From: Tetraselmis striata
Taxonomy: Eukaryota; Chlorophyta; Chlorodendrophyceae; Chlorodendrales; Chlorodendraceae
Assembly (NCBI GenBank): GCA_006384855.1
Contig: VCJN01002452.1
Span: 1 to 64,000 of the forward strand
Direction: 5' to 3'
DNA: 64,000 nt
Shown here piece after piece: positions 1 through 9,940 of this stretch. The position numbers were made by a program, and so were the translations under genes. Position 1 is the stretch's first letter; every line of letters begins with the position of its first letter. Under the pieces are notes generated by a model. The model was not told the DNA's origin. It searched no databases and saw only the letters and a program-made list of their open reading frames with translations.

Positions 1-2215
1 AGACAGACCTGCAGAGCAGCTGCCTCTGGCCGGTGGAGGAAGCGGGGGAGGCGGAGGACGAGGGCGGGGATCTTGAGGCCCATGCCGAGGGCGCCGAGCC
101 AGGTGGGTGGCGGTGCAAACTGTTCCGTCGGTCTGTCGGTCGCACCCCCTCTCCGCTCCAGCCCCCAGCTGCTCTCTTCCCCACCTTTACCTACCTGGTA
201 TGCACGGCACGATGTGATGCATGAGGATCCTGGACCGCAGGCAAGTTAACCACATGCATACGTGTGTGTGTGCGACCACTACGGGTGCAGAGCGACCCGA
301 CAATGAGAACAAAAATGATACGAACGCGGTATGTCTTTATTGATCCCAACTTTAGAGGAACACATCACTACAAGATCATCACGAGAATTAGGAACATTCG
401 CTGGCACCCCATTTCTGAGAGCCCCAAAAAGGGTTCTTGTAGTCGGGTCGGCATGCGTAGCGCTTCTATAACCTATTTACTCTACGGGGGCCGGCGCACC
501 TGTAAATAAGAACCCTTATAACAAGCCTCGAATTGGGCTTGCATGCGACCTATAAGATCACTGGCCATAGTCCCGCCACAGTTTTGTCTATATTTGATAT
601 CTGACAGGCGGGGCAGGTTCTTCTCCGCCGCGTTCTTATTACCGCGCCGGCGCCCGTGAAGCAAATGCCCCTGCAGCCTATATAACGGGTTATTTACAGG
701 CGCGTCAACACCTGTTGAGTGCGGGTACAAGTGACTGTGCCTCCGGTCGTGACACGTGGCGTAGTGCTCGAGACGCCGCATGGACGTCCTTGATTGTTTT
801 GCCTTGCCATGTATGCGACCCCCCTTGCCGCAAGAGAGTGGCGCCGCGCAAGTTGCCGTTGCATGGCAAGGCTGTGTTCGGGTTAACCGAAGTCTGGCGC
901 CACTGACAGGCAGACCCCCCGCCCTTCCACTTTCAGCCGCTTGCTATGAAATGGATGCGCCTATAGCGTTACCCCACCTACCGTTCATTTGACTCTGAAC
1001 CGTGTGCGCATCACTCATCCATCCCGCCTCATGCGGGATGTGGGCCGCTTTTAGGCGGCTTGATGTGTTGATTTTTTATTACTACTTTTAGCAGTAGGTG
1101 GATTTGTTATCGCCCTTTTTGTAATTCACACCAGTAGTGATACGTGCCCACTAACTACCCGTAGCTACAGGGCGTACAGGTAGGGCAGGCCTTTATCGGC
1201 AGAGTTCTTGATACCTTAGCCGCGCGTAATGAGATTCAGCTCAAATATTATAATCAAGTATGACTGGCATATCCATTCAGTCACTACAAGCAATGGGCAG
1301 TCAAACTTCAAATCTGGCGCGTTCGGGCATGTTTTAGAGGAGCCCTGCATGCCAAGAGGAGGTGACCCGGTGCTCATCCCCCACATACCATGCGACAGTG
1401 TGATTCGATATAATGTCACTCTTGCCAAGGAACTCTCGCCGATGTGGGACTGGGGTAATCAGTGTTTGTCGCATTGCTCACCGTTGCCAGCATGCAGCCC
1501 ACCGTTGCCAGCGTGATGCAGCAGGTAGCTCAGCGCCGACAGGTCGTGTTTGCCGTCCAGCGTGGTATGCAGCTGTCGGATGCCGCCCTCCGGGAATATC
1601 CTATTTATACCACAACTTGGGGGTATTACTTTAATAACTTTGGCTTACTTTTACCACAATTTCAAAAGATGACTGGTGCGCCGGAATATTCTACCACCGC
1701 AACTTGCAAATACCTCCATGTAGCGAGTACTATTGGAATATACCGCCCTTCCACTTTCAGCCGCTTGCATATCAAATGGATGCGCCATACCGTTCACGGT
1801 ACATTTTATTTTGCCCCCCCCCCCCCCCCCCCCCCCCCCACCTTCCCCTAAAGAGGGGAAAATGTTTTTAAACTCGTTGCTGCAAAGCAACTCCACCAAT
1901 TTCGTTGTTGTTTTGACCCGCAAACCCCATCAAAACGGTACGGTACAGTCTCCCATGACTCTTGTGCTCTCCGGCGCCACTCCTGCATGCGAAGGGGAAA
2001 ACACGGCGTCACCTGAAGCGGCGGAAGACGAGTGCAGCAACGCGGAGCACCACTCCGTGCCGGGCTGGGCAGCAATGGAGCCGCCGATGCGCCTGGCCGC
2101 CGCGCTCGAGTACCTGCGCGGCGCGCACCTGTACTGCCTCTTCTGCGGCCATGAGTATGCCTCGGAAGCGGAGATGCGCGAGGAGTGTCCCGGCCCGGAG
2201 GAGGAGGCGCACTGA
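1..2215 (+). CDS. GPATCH11-like G-patch protein, C-terminal part (5' end outside the window)
   Basis: The last two exons of a gene entering from the left are visible. The first (1-102) encodes an acidic Glu/Asp-rich stretch and ends in phase 1 at a GTGGGT donor. The last (about 2073-2215) follows a CAG acceptor, restores the frame, and encodes an ALEYLRGAHLYCLFCGHEY stretch ending in a CPG motif and a stop. A Tyr-Leu-Arg lead, paired Cys residues (CxxC) and a closing CPG followed by His match the DUF4187 tail of GPATCH11/CENP-Y proteins, nuclear G-patch proteins linked to RNA processing helicases. The G-patch itself would lie to the left. The intron of about 1.97 kb is unusually long here and carries a MITE copy, a hairpin element and a poly-C run, so a further small exon inside it cannot be excluded. 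An AATAAA lies near 2547. The family call rests on the C-terminal motif only. Confidence 0.72.
488..655. mobile_element. MITE-like element, family 1, copy 1
   Basis: About 168 bp bounded by inverted ends (GGGCCGGCGC at the left, GCGCCGGCGCCC at the right). The interior shares blocks with other copies: 'aagaacccttataacaagcc', a 'tttgtctatatttga' block, and 'ttcttattaccgcgccgg' near the right end. It lies inside the long intron of the G-patch gene. No coding capacity. Confidence 0.75.
923..985 (+). repeat. Short direct repeat, copy 1 (partner 1742-1802)
   Basis: A stretch beginning 'cgcccttccactttcagccg' and continuing through 'aaatggatgcgcc' occurs here and again at 1742-1802 with small differences. 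Both copies lie in the same intron of the G-patch gene. Confidence 0.7.
1006..1137 (+). repeat. Double-hairpin dispersed element, family 2, copy 1 (complete)
   Basis: The element runs from 'gcgcatcactcatcc' to 'gtaattcacaccagtag'. It contains two perfect small hairpins in a row, ATCCCGC/GCGGGAT and GCCGC-ttttag-GCGGC, followed by a T-rich part with 'ggtggatttgtta'. The same order is seen near 8.9, 33.7, 33.9 (reverse), 42.0 and 56.4 kb. Non-coding; the structure suggests a non-autonomous mobile element. Confidence 0.75.
1742..1802 (+). repeat. Short direct repeat, copy 2
   Basis: Second copy of the stretch at 923-985. It lies just before a run of about 24 C (1817-1840) in the same intron. 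Confidence 0.7.
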
Positions 2216-3832
2216 GGGGGAGATGGAGGCTGGCAGCGGAGATGCTGCGCCGCATTTGGAGGCGCACGGCCACAGCTCTACAGCGCGCATAACATGACAC
2301 AAAAGAGAGGGAGAGAGAGAGACTCCATGCATGCGCGTAGTCGACCTGCCGGAAGAGAAGACTGCGGTGCTCTGCTCCAGTGCATGCATGTCCTCGCGGT
2401 GCAATGGCTGCACAGACTCCTGCGAAGCTTCAAGACCAAGCCCCGCGCCCACGTTGGACCCACCGGCTACAATCCTGTGAAACGCGCCAGCCGCGAGCGC
2501 AAGGCTCCGGGGAGATAACCACAGCAGCAGCAAGCCGCACACCGTAATAAAGCCCCTTGAGCCCGCAGCCCGTAGGGCCAGCGGCGGGCTGGGGGAGGTG
2601 GGGGATGGGACCATTCTGATAGGATCAGGGACTTGGCCTTCAAAGGACGACTTCAATCTCTTGATAGGAGCGGGCGTAGCCGACCCTATGCGGCATCATG
2701 AAGCCCGGCCGTGAGAAGGGTGGCATGCGGCAAGCCCGGGATGAAGTGGTGACAACACGCTACCGTGCAGAGGCAGTGAGGGCACCGGCTGAAGGCTGTC
2801 ACCATGCTTGGGAGTAACGGAAAGCGCACAAGTCCTTCGCGAGGAGCCCCGCAAGCACTGTTGGCTTACAGTGCTCATTGTGGCACTGTTGGCATCCGAT
2901 GGGCATTGGCCCGAGCTAAGCAAACGACGGATCGCAGTCCGAGGCACGAGAGATCCTCTGCATCGGCTGATCTCGAGAGGTGACCGCCGCAGTTTGGGCC
3001 TCGTACCGGCAGTGTGAGGTGGTCTATGCGTACGGGGACCGCGGCGACGGTTCGGCCTCCGCTGCGACCATCCGACTTGTCCCCTCATCCCCGTGATTGG
3101 CGTCGGAGCGCGTAGTGGTGAGCAATGAGCGATCGGCGCGGAGGCAATGCAACGCACCTCTCTGAGGCGGTCACGGAGTCAAATTCGCATCCGCGCCGCA
3201 CAGTGGCAGTCTTCGCGTCGCTGAGCGGGTCATTTACATGTGCCGCCGCTGGCAGCATATGCAGGGACCGGGTCACCAAGTGCCGCCCCCTTGGACTAAA
3301 CCATGCTACGGGTGCCGACGCACTCACAAGAACGGATTTTATAAGGAGGTGCCAACCCCGTCTTGGGTCAGTATCAGACGACATAACCACGGATTCATCA
3401 CGGATCTAAGAACAATGCTGCCAGCACCCCATTTTCTACAGCAAATGTTCCCGTTCTTCTAAGTGCGCCGGTACCTGAACGCACACGGCACACCCTTCCG
3501 ATTGTAGTGGGCGCCGCAGGGGGTACAGACAACAACCTCATGTTGACATTGATTGTACCACTCTAAGCCATCAAACGCTGGGATCACCGCTGTGCTGTGA
3601 ATGGGTGGGTTGTTGCCGGAGCATCGAATTAAGCGATGATGCGCTGCAAACAGCGGCACCCTGCATGTCGCCCTCGATAGCTTTGACTAGTCTATTTAGC
3701 ACTACAGTCACGAGGCAGCCCCATCGTCCCCAAAACATACCGCAGCCCCAAAGGGGAGCGGCGTGCCAGGCGGGCCGCAACAGCATGAGAGGGCCAATGG
3801 TTCCCAGCACGCGCCCCGCGTGCGCCGCCTGT
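2216..3832. other. 3' flank of the G-patch gene and intergenic DNA without a recognised gene
   Basis: About 1.6 kb after the G-patch stop. Reading frames of up to about 215 codons are present on both strands but show no recognisable motif, splice-linked continuation or codon pattern that favours one of them. An AATAAA near 2547 may be the poly(A) signal of the gene to the left. I see no supported gene here. Confidence 0.5.
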
Positions 3833-4966
3833 CTACGTCGACACCACCTCTGCCAGCCGCGCTGCGCACTTGTCCACCGCACCGACAATCGCCTGCGCTT
3901 GCTGGTACTCCCGGATGGCCTCCTCGTCGGTGGAGCCCGGCACAATGTCCTCCAGCATGGCCCGCACGATCTGCGGACCGGCCGTTGCGGGAGGGCGAGG
4001 GATGAGGCACGCAGATAGCGTGAGAATAGGAGGAAATGGCCAAAGGAGAATGCATGCGTGTGTGCTTGAAGGGGGGAGGAGGGGGGGGGGGGGGGGGTAG
4101 ACCGATCTTGCCCCTACCTCATGCTCTTCCTTGAAGTACTCCAGCGCCTGCGCACCCACGTCCGCAGTGGCTGCGAGCAACTCATCACCCAGCGGTGGAT
4201 TCACCTGCAGGTCGCATGTAGCCACATGCCGCACCTCAGCCCCGCAGCCCCATCACTCCGCCTGGACTGTGCGCAGGTGGACCAGAGGGTCATGGGCGCG
4301 GGCTGGGTGGAGACCTGGGCGAGGTTGGCGTACACGTCGCCCACCAGGCGATAGTCGTCCTGAATCATGCAGTCCTTCAAAAGCCTGGGCAGAGCGCAGG
4401 GCGGAGCTCTCAGCTGCACCGTCTTGGCCCGGAGTCGCATGCCCCATGCCAGACAGGGCCGAGCGCAGCGCCCACCTGTAGTGCATGTCGATCACCGTGG
4501 TGCAGTTGAACAGCGTGCCGTCGAATGCCTGCGAGTAGCGCTGCACCGCGCCCACCGGCTGCAGAATCTCGTACGTGGCCTCTGGGCCCAGCTTTTCGGC
4601 GGCAATAATCCTGCAGCGAGTAGGTGAGAGGGGCGCCACTCTTGGCAGCAATAAAACAAAGCACAAACACAAAAATACACGCACGCCAGCCTCGCCAATG
4701 GGGCACTCGTCCATCTGCCCCACCTCGCGACGCTCTCATAGTCGCCGGCTCCAGCAAACATTGCGTAAGCGATGGATGCCATGCTTCGGAGCTCGTCCCA
4801 AGAGGAGACGGCGTCGGAGCAGGGGTCGTCGTCGCTGCTGAGGGCGTCCTGCATGTCAAGTCTCCCTCCGCTCCAGGCTGCTCCCCGGGGCACCGCCGGG
4901 CGCCCTCTGTCGGCACATGGGTGCTGTGTGAGCCCGCGCAGAGCCAAGGCAGCAGGTCATCAACAT
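3833..4966 (-). CDS. Unrecognised protein-coding gene, six exons resolved, N-terminus open
   Basis: Six minus-strand exons join with phases closing at each junction: 4966-4917, 4848-4724, 4610-4476, 4384-4315, 4204-4118 and 3970-3833 (stop). The joined protein is acidic and helix-rich, with segments such as SIAYAMFAGAGDYESVAR, LLKDCMIQDDYRLVGDVYA and IREYQQAQAIVGAVD. I do not recognise the family and assign no function. The first resolved exon starts in phase 1 after a CAG. Upstream, after a C-rich intron, a frame starting at the ATG near 5204 reads as an Ala/Arg-rich transit-peptide-like leader, but its phase does not fit the next exon. The start, and any organelle targeting, are therefore unresolved. 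The poly-C run (plus-strand G, about 4079-4097) lies about 20 nt after the donor of the fifth exon. A divergent F-box gene starts at 5810. Confidence 0.65.
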
Positions 4967-5809
4967 CTGAGGCCCGATCGATGAAATCAGACGGGGCGCA
5001 AGCACCGGCCGGGGTGGGGGGGGTGGGGGGGGTGGGGGGGGACCTGCGCCGCGATGGCCGTTGCGGGGCCGTCCGGCCGGCGGCGGGAGGAATGAGCCGC
5101 CTCAGAGAACGCGTCGCACCGGCCGGATGCCGGCGCGGTCCAGCGGCTAGGAGGCATGCCCCGGGTGCTTGAGCACCAGCCACAGCCGCAAGAAACGACG
5201 CCATTGTCGACGGCGGTGTCACCAGACTCGACACGCTTTAAAAAAGCTGGGCCTCTGAGCACACAGGCGCGGCCGCTTGGTGCTTCTCTGCTTGTGAAAG
5301 TGCAGGAAGGTTTGAATCGACGAAATCCGGCGGTGTCAGGAGCGCAGCGGCGGTAGCGACTGGTACGTTGGCCATCCAGACTGAAGAGGATCGCGTCGTC
5401 GCGAGTCCACGCTGTGTCTCAACAGCGCGCCACGTGGGACATAGTGAGTGAATTGCCGCATATGCAAGATCAACGATTTGTTCGAGATCTTCCGCGATCA
5501 TGCAGAGGTGGACGGTTAGTTCTGTACGTCAGTACTACGGTACCCCGCTGCAGCAAGAAAGGCGCGCCCTCAGCCCCTACCCTGTACCCCTACCCTGTGA
5601 TGCGCGCGCCCGAGAGTGCGAGATGTGAATGCTGATGTTGAACTCGGCGATGGCCGTCGCCACTCGCCCAGCGGTCGTCCGGAAACAGTCGACAGTAGTA
5701 TGGTAGCCCAATAACACGTAGTCGCTATTGGTTGCGTGCACCAGGACGTGTTATTTTGTGGCTCGTCCGCCCAGGAGGCCCACCACCGCGAGGGCTCGGC
5801 CTCGTACGG
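4967..5809. other. Intergenic/promoter region between divergent genes, may contain a missing 5' exon
   Basis: It holds a C-rich tract on the minus strand (plus-strand G at about 5018-5040) that looks like an intron of the unrecognised gene. Upstream on the minus strand is a candidate first exon with ATG near 5204. A second minus-strand frame from 5501 lacks motif support. The remainder is probably the shared promoter with the F-box gene. Confidence 0.4.
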
Positions 5810-6211
5810 ATGGCCGACGACCGCGAAGCAGAGCAGCGCGGCGGCAGCGAGCCGCCGGAGGCAGCGGCGGACTCCGCCGGTGAGCAGCCGCACGTGCTGG
5901 GCGGCTTGCCAGCGGCGTATACTTATGCACAAGGCCAGCGCTCGTGCCCTGTCATCACCGCGAGACCTCCTATCTAGGCTCGAATATCGTGACGGCCTAG
6001 GGTGATGACCGGAGCAGCTGATCCTTTTTTGCCATTGTCCTGCCCGACAGTGCCGGCCGAGCTGTACCCGGCGGTCTTCAAGCACCTGGACCTACGCGAC
6101 CTCGCCAGCTGTTGCCAAACCTGCAAGCTGTGGCGGAATCAGGGCGCGGACCTCATGCAGGCGTGGCGGGAGGAGGTGCTGTCCTCAAAGTTCGGCTTCA
6201 GCATGGACTGA
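5810..6211 (+). CDS. Very short F-box protein (76 aa, two exons)
   Basis: Exon 1 (5810-5879) starts at an ATG and encodes an acidic N-terminus (MADDREAEQRGG...). It ends in phase 1 at a GTGAGC donor. Exon 2 (6051-6211) follows CCCGACAG and closes the frame. Total 231 nt, giving 76 aa. Residues about 24-60 form an F-box: the order PAELYPAVFKHLDLRDLAS, then CCQTCKLWR, matches the Leu-Pro-x-Glu-Leu start, the Leu-x-Asp-Leu core and the Cys-x-x-x-Cys-x-x-Trp end of F-box domains, which bind SKP1 in SCF ubiquitin ligases. Almost nothing follows the F-box, so no substrate-binding repeats (LRR, Kelch, WD) are encoded. Either the protein is naturally F-box-only or further exons are spliced in by a route I did not find. 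The intron is 171 bp. Confidence 0.8.
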
Positions 6212-6733
6212 CAGGCACGGCGGATGCGGTGTGGGGGTAGCGGCGCCAATCAGCCGCGCCACCCCCATCCATCGAAGAGCGCATCTGTGACCTAGACAGG
6301 AGCGACTGACGGCCATGCAGAAGCTTGGCACGGGCCCGCCACAATGTATGATATACCGGTAACGCAGTCTCCGGCCACGGTGCATGGGCGTGAAGCCCGC
6401 CGTGGGAGTGGGCTGACTTGACAGGAGATATAGTGCCGCGTCGGGTTGGCTGGCGTGTGAGGTGTTGAGACAGCATGCTTCACATGTCACAGCACAACAG
6501 GTCGGCGATTGGCCAACGGGGGATGTACAATACGCACTCAGAGGGCCGAGTTTCCCCGCTTGGCCAGGGAGCCCCACAGGAGGTGTGTCATCAGGACGGT
6601 TCATGTTGTTGTCGCGAATGTAATTATAAATCGGAATTCGCCATCCCTGCAGAGGCACGCGGCGCGCACATGTGTGCCTAGCCCAGACAATTGGGAAACG
6701 CCTCCGCTCCCGCCGGCATTCCATGCCGCCGTG
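6212..6733. other. Convergent intergenic region between the F-box and AlaX genes
   Basis: About 520 bp between two convergent stop codons. No gene, repeat or RNA recognised. Confidence 0.5.
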
Positions 6734-8693
6734 TCAGTTGACGCGGTACGAGAGGCGCGTGATCCCCTTCTTGACGCGGATGCCAGTGACGGTCATGCCG
6801 CCGACGTCCGCCACGTCCGCCACATGCGTGCCGCCGCAGGGGCAGGCGAGCCCCGCCAATGTGACCATGCGCGGCGTGGAGCCCTGCAGGGATGTACGGC
6901 GGCAGCTTGCCGCCCGGCACCTGCGCACATAGCCATGCGGTTTGTATGAGTCACCGCAAATGTGAGGCAGCAACGTCTCACTGCCCGATTCCAAGAATGA
7001 GGCATGACACCATCTCAGCACCCGAATGTGAGGCATGGTCCTTTCGGGTCATGCCGAAAGGACCCCCCCCCCCCCTCTCCTCTCCTTACCGCCTCAACCA
7101 CCGCCATGAAATCAATGATGACCATTTATAGCAATACGCAATTTACGGCATACCACATCATCAAACGGAAATTGAGGGGATACAGCGAGAGTTACGCCAG
7201 ACTGCCTGTGGACACGGACATCCAATACATCCCCCAGTTCAACAGCGGCAAGAGGGGGGATCAGGAGGGACGACCCACAGTCGCGACAGATGGTGCATTT
7301 AGTACCTTTGCGGCGGCGTCCTCGTAGCTGTCCACCGACACCGTCACCTCCCCACCCGCAGCCACTCGGGACGCCGCCTCCTCGTTCAGCGCGGCCACCA
7401 GCGCCTCCCGGTCCGCCTCGGGCACCTGCGCCAACGCACAGGGCACCGCTTCAACAGGTGGGTTCTTTCACGCGCTCATGGCTGGCATGACACAGCTATT
7501 ACGGCTGCCGATGCACCTGCATCGAGCCTTGTCATAAGGCTCAAATATTGGGCCCGCATGCAACCATTAGGAACATTCGCCATAGCTCCGCTGTACTTTC
7601 ATCTAGATTTGACCTCCGTCCGGTAAGGCAGGTTGTTATTCGCAGCGTTCTTATTTCCGGGCCGGCTTGCGTATTCAGAAAGCGGCATCAATAATAAGCA
7701 TAGCTCATATCCAATCATGCATTCATGCCCCGCTGGGTAGAGCTGTGCTGCCAGAGAGCCGCCTCGCGAAGGGAAAGCATTAGCACTGGACCATGCCAAC
7801 AATCGCCACCGCTTGAGAGCCCCACACCGCCGTCTTGGCGCTCAGCATGCAGTCCACACCTATCATAAGAAGAAGACGAAGAAGAAGAACCCTAAGTATG
7901 GGCCTCGCATAGGGTCAGCGTCCATTTCCATCAACTTCCATCCCCATTTGGTACCTTTCCGCTTTACTTTTGTCGATATCTCATCTCTGGCAGGGAGGGC
8001 AAGTTCTTATTCGTAGCGTTCTTATTGATTCGGAGTCGGGACCCGTAGAAGTAGACTGGTGCTGTAGCAGCAAGTCTACGGCGCCCTGCATGAGCATTCA
8101 CCTTTCCTCGGTATTCGACGTAGGCATCTTCACCATGCCAACCCTTGGTGGCTTCCATGCCAGCGTACTCCCCGCCCACGGCCGCGAGGCAGGAGTCGAG
8201 GAGATGCCCGGCGGAGTGCAGCCGCGCGTGCCGCGCTCGGGTAGGGCCGTCGATGGAGAGCACAACCTTGTCTCCCGCCTGGAAGGTGTGGCCCTCGCCA
8301 GAGTGCCGCACCTGGAGGCGCAGTAGGCCCACATCAGCGCCCAGACTGGACTGAATGAGACACAATTGCGCGATTGTTCGCTCCCTCCCCCTCTGCTCCG
8401 CGCAAGACTGATTTGCAATCAACACGTACCACGCCACTCTTGTCCGCCTTCACGTGCGTCACCCGAAACACCTCGCCCGGCTGAGCTTCCGATCGTATCT
8501 CGCCGACGTCCGACGGCTGACCGCCCCCTTCGGGGTAGAACAGCGTCGCGTCAAGGATAACTTCGTCCAACGGGGCGCCCTCCGCGGCCGGGACGACACC
8601 CAGCACGGTGGCCTCGCCCTCCAGCCGACTGGTGTCGTCCAGGTAGGCCAGCACAGTGGGTGAGAACGCGATCGCTGCGGCGGAACTTGCCAT
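6734..8693 (-). CDS. AlaX-type alanyl-tRNA editing protein (free-standing editing domain), with a one-base frame break in the last exon
   Basis: Four minus-strand exons: 8693-8430, 8350-8102, 7425-7306 and 6920-6734, all joined in phase 0. Exon 1 carries the ATLFYPEGGGQPSD motif of the AlaRS second domain. Exon 2 carries ARLHSAGHLLDS, the HxxxH zinc/catalytic motif. Exon 4 carries CPCGGTHVADV, the second metal-binding motif of the tRNA SAD domain. Such proteins hydrolyse mischarged Ser- or Gly-tRNA(Ala) in trans. In exon 4 the sequence KLPPYIPA, expected just before STPRMV in relatives, is in a different frame from STPRMV; one base too many lies near 6884-6890. Alternatively exon 4 starts at a second CAG at 6885 and omits that segment, keeping the frame. 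Intron 2 holds two degenerate MITE-like copies. Intron 3 contains a plus-strand poly-C run. It is divergent from the BAP31 gene. Confidence 0.88.
7533..7664. mobile_element. Degenerate MITE-like element, family 1
   Basis: It shares the block order of the family-1 copies ('cataaggctcaaa', 'gcatgcaacc', 'atttgacctc', 'ttcttatttccgggccggc'), but its ends are eroded. It lies in intron 2 of the AlaX gene. Confidence 0.55.
7885..8035. mobile_element. Second degenerate MITE-like element, family 1
   Basis: It resembles the interior of family-1 copies ('cgctttacttttgtcgatatc', 'gcaagttcttattcgtagcg'). Terminal inverted repeats are not recognisable. It is adjacent to the copy at 7.5-7.66 kb in the same intron. 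Confidence 0.4.
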
Positions 8694-8884
8694 GGCTCGG
8701 GCGCGTCACGCGGGGGGGGTGGGTGGCGAGGTACTGAAGCCTGAAGTCTGACGAAGTGTTGTGGCGGGCCTCATCAGATTGCCGGGGATTACCGAACTCA
8801 CCTCGCGCGTCAGCAGCATCAATATTTTCGTATCAGCAAGCAGTGCACATACTCGTTAGGTACTGGTAGCGACTACCTCGTTCG

Positions 8885-8955
8885 TGATGCGGGCCGCTTT
8901 TGGGCGGCTGCTTGTGTTGATCTTTTAGTTCGGCTTTTAGTAAGCGGTGGATTTA
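8885..8955 (+). repeat. Double-hairpin dispersed element, family 2, truncated copy
   Basis: It has 'gatgcgggccgcttttgggcg' and 'gtgttgatcttttagt', followed by 'gcggtggattta', in the same order as the copy at 1.0 kb. The first hairpin and the right end are missing. Confidence 0.6.
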
Positions 8956-9167
8956 ATGCGTAGCTAGCTAGCTAATATAACTATAATATCATACAATATT
9001 AAATTTAATACCACCGGCCTTGTTTTATTTGTCCCTCACACCGGTACGGTACAAACTGTTTAGATGGCAATATTTTAAATGTAGTCGCGCTATGCCCGCA
9101 GTCGCTATCTACCAATGACTGTAGTCGCTACTAATGATACTGTAGTTACCGATAAGATGTTTATCGG

Positions 9168-9222
9168 GTTTTAGGGTTTGGGTTTTAGGGTTTTAAAACC
9201 CTAAAACCCTAAAACCCTAAAG
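9168..9222. repeat. Inverted interstitial telomere-like repeats (head-to-head)
   Basis: TTTTAGGG/TTTAGGG units on the plus strand (about 9170-9199) run straight into CCCTAAAA units (about 9200-9222), making a palindrome about 55 bp long. The 8-base unit TTTTAGGG is the telomere repeat known from some chlamydomonadalean algae. Confidence 0.85.
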
Positions 9223-9940
9223 TGGAACGCAGCGAAAACTGGAAGATGGCAGGCTCAGCTGTTCTGGCTGCTTTTATGTCTACTCGTGCTGCACCCAAAA
9301 AGGGCGCAACAACAGATGCCTCGTTCCCGTACCACTGAGCAGCACTGGTAGCTAAAAAGCGGTTAGGTCAAGGAGGGAAACCCCATAAACTAGTTTAGAT
9401 CATATCGTAAATGCAAATGCAAAATCTGTAGTCGCTAATTGTTTTTGCGATATTTTCCTGAATAGCTCACAGAGGTTGCTGTCATAAATTGACCTTTCAT
9501 TAAGTAAAGTAAAGTTCGCCCCGGGAAAGTAAGGGTTGCTGTAATCTTATGTGCTTACATTATTTATTAATAATATAGAGGCCGTAGTAGGAGCGATTGT
9601 GGATAAGTCGAGCTAGCCCGCCCGGAAGGACGCCCGTCTCGACGGCCCGACCAGAAGAAATACGACGACCGCCCATCCGTGATGCTGCCAGCGCCGCGCC
9701 TCCCTTATTTGACAGACGGCGACTAGTCGCCACTGACTGCTCGTCCCGACTCGCGCCCTGGCTCCGTGCACCCACACAGTCGCTGCGCAGTCCCTCCCGC
9801 CAGCCCTCCACCACGCGTGTCAAGGCGAACGCGCGCGCAGCGTTCCGTGGGAGTTGACCCCCGTGGCGGGTCCGTGGACTAACGGGGCTCTAGTCGAGCC
9901 GCGAGCAACGACACCTCCCCGGTGGACCAGGCCCGACGGC

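Larger units (their letters stand above)
8694..9940. promoter_or_regulatory. Divergent upstream region of the AlaX (-) and BAP31-like (+) genes
   Basis: About 1.25 kb between two start codons pointing away from each other. It contains a truncated double-hairpin element (about 8885-8955), an AT-rich part and an inverted telomere-like block (9168-9222). No core promoter motif can be assigned with confidence. Confidence 0.5.

Noticed and set aside
1733..1850. Frames rich in poly-Pro or poly-Gly across homopolymer runs, here and at many other sites
   Set aside because: They are translations of poly-C/poly-G runs in introns and have no support beyond the run.
5238..5501. Minus-strand frame starting MIAEDLEQIVDLAYAAIHS as the first exon of the unknown gene
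   Set aside because: It has no donor in a phase that fits the next exon, and its composition differs from the neighbouring exons.
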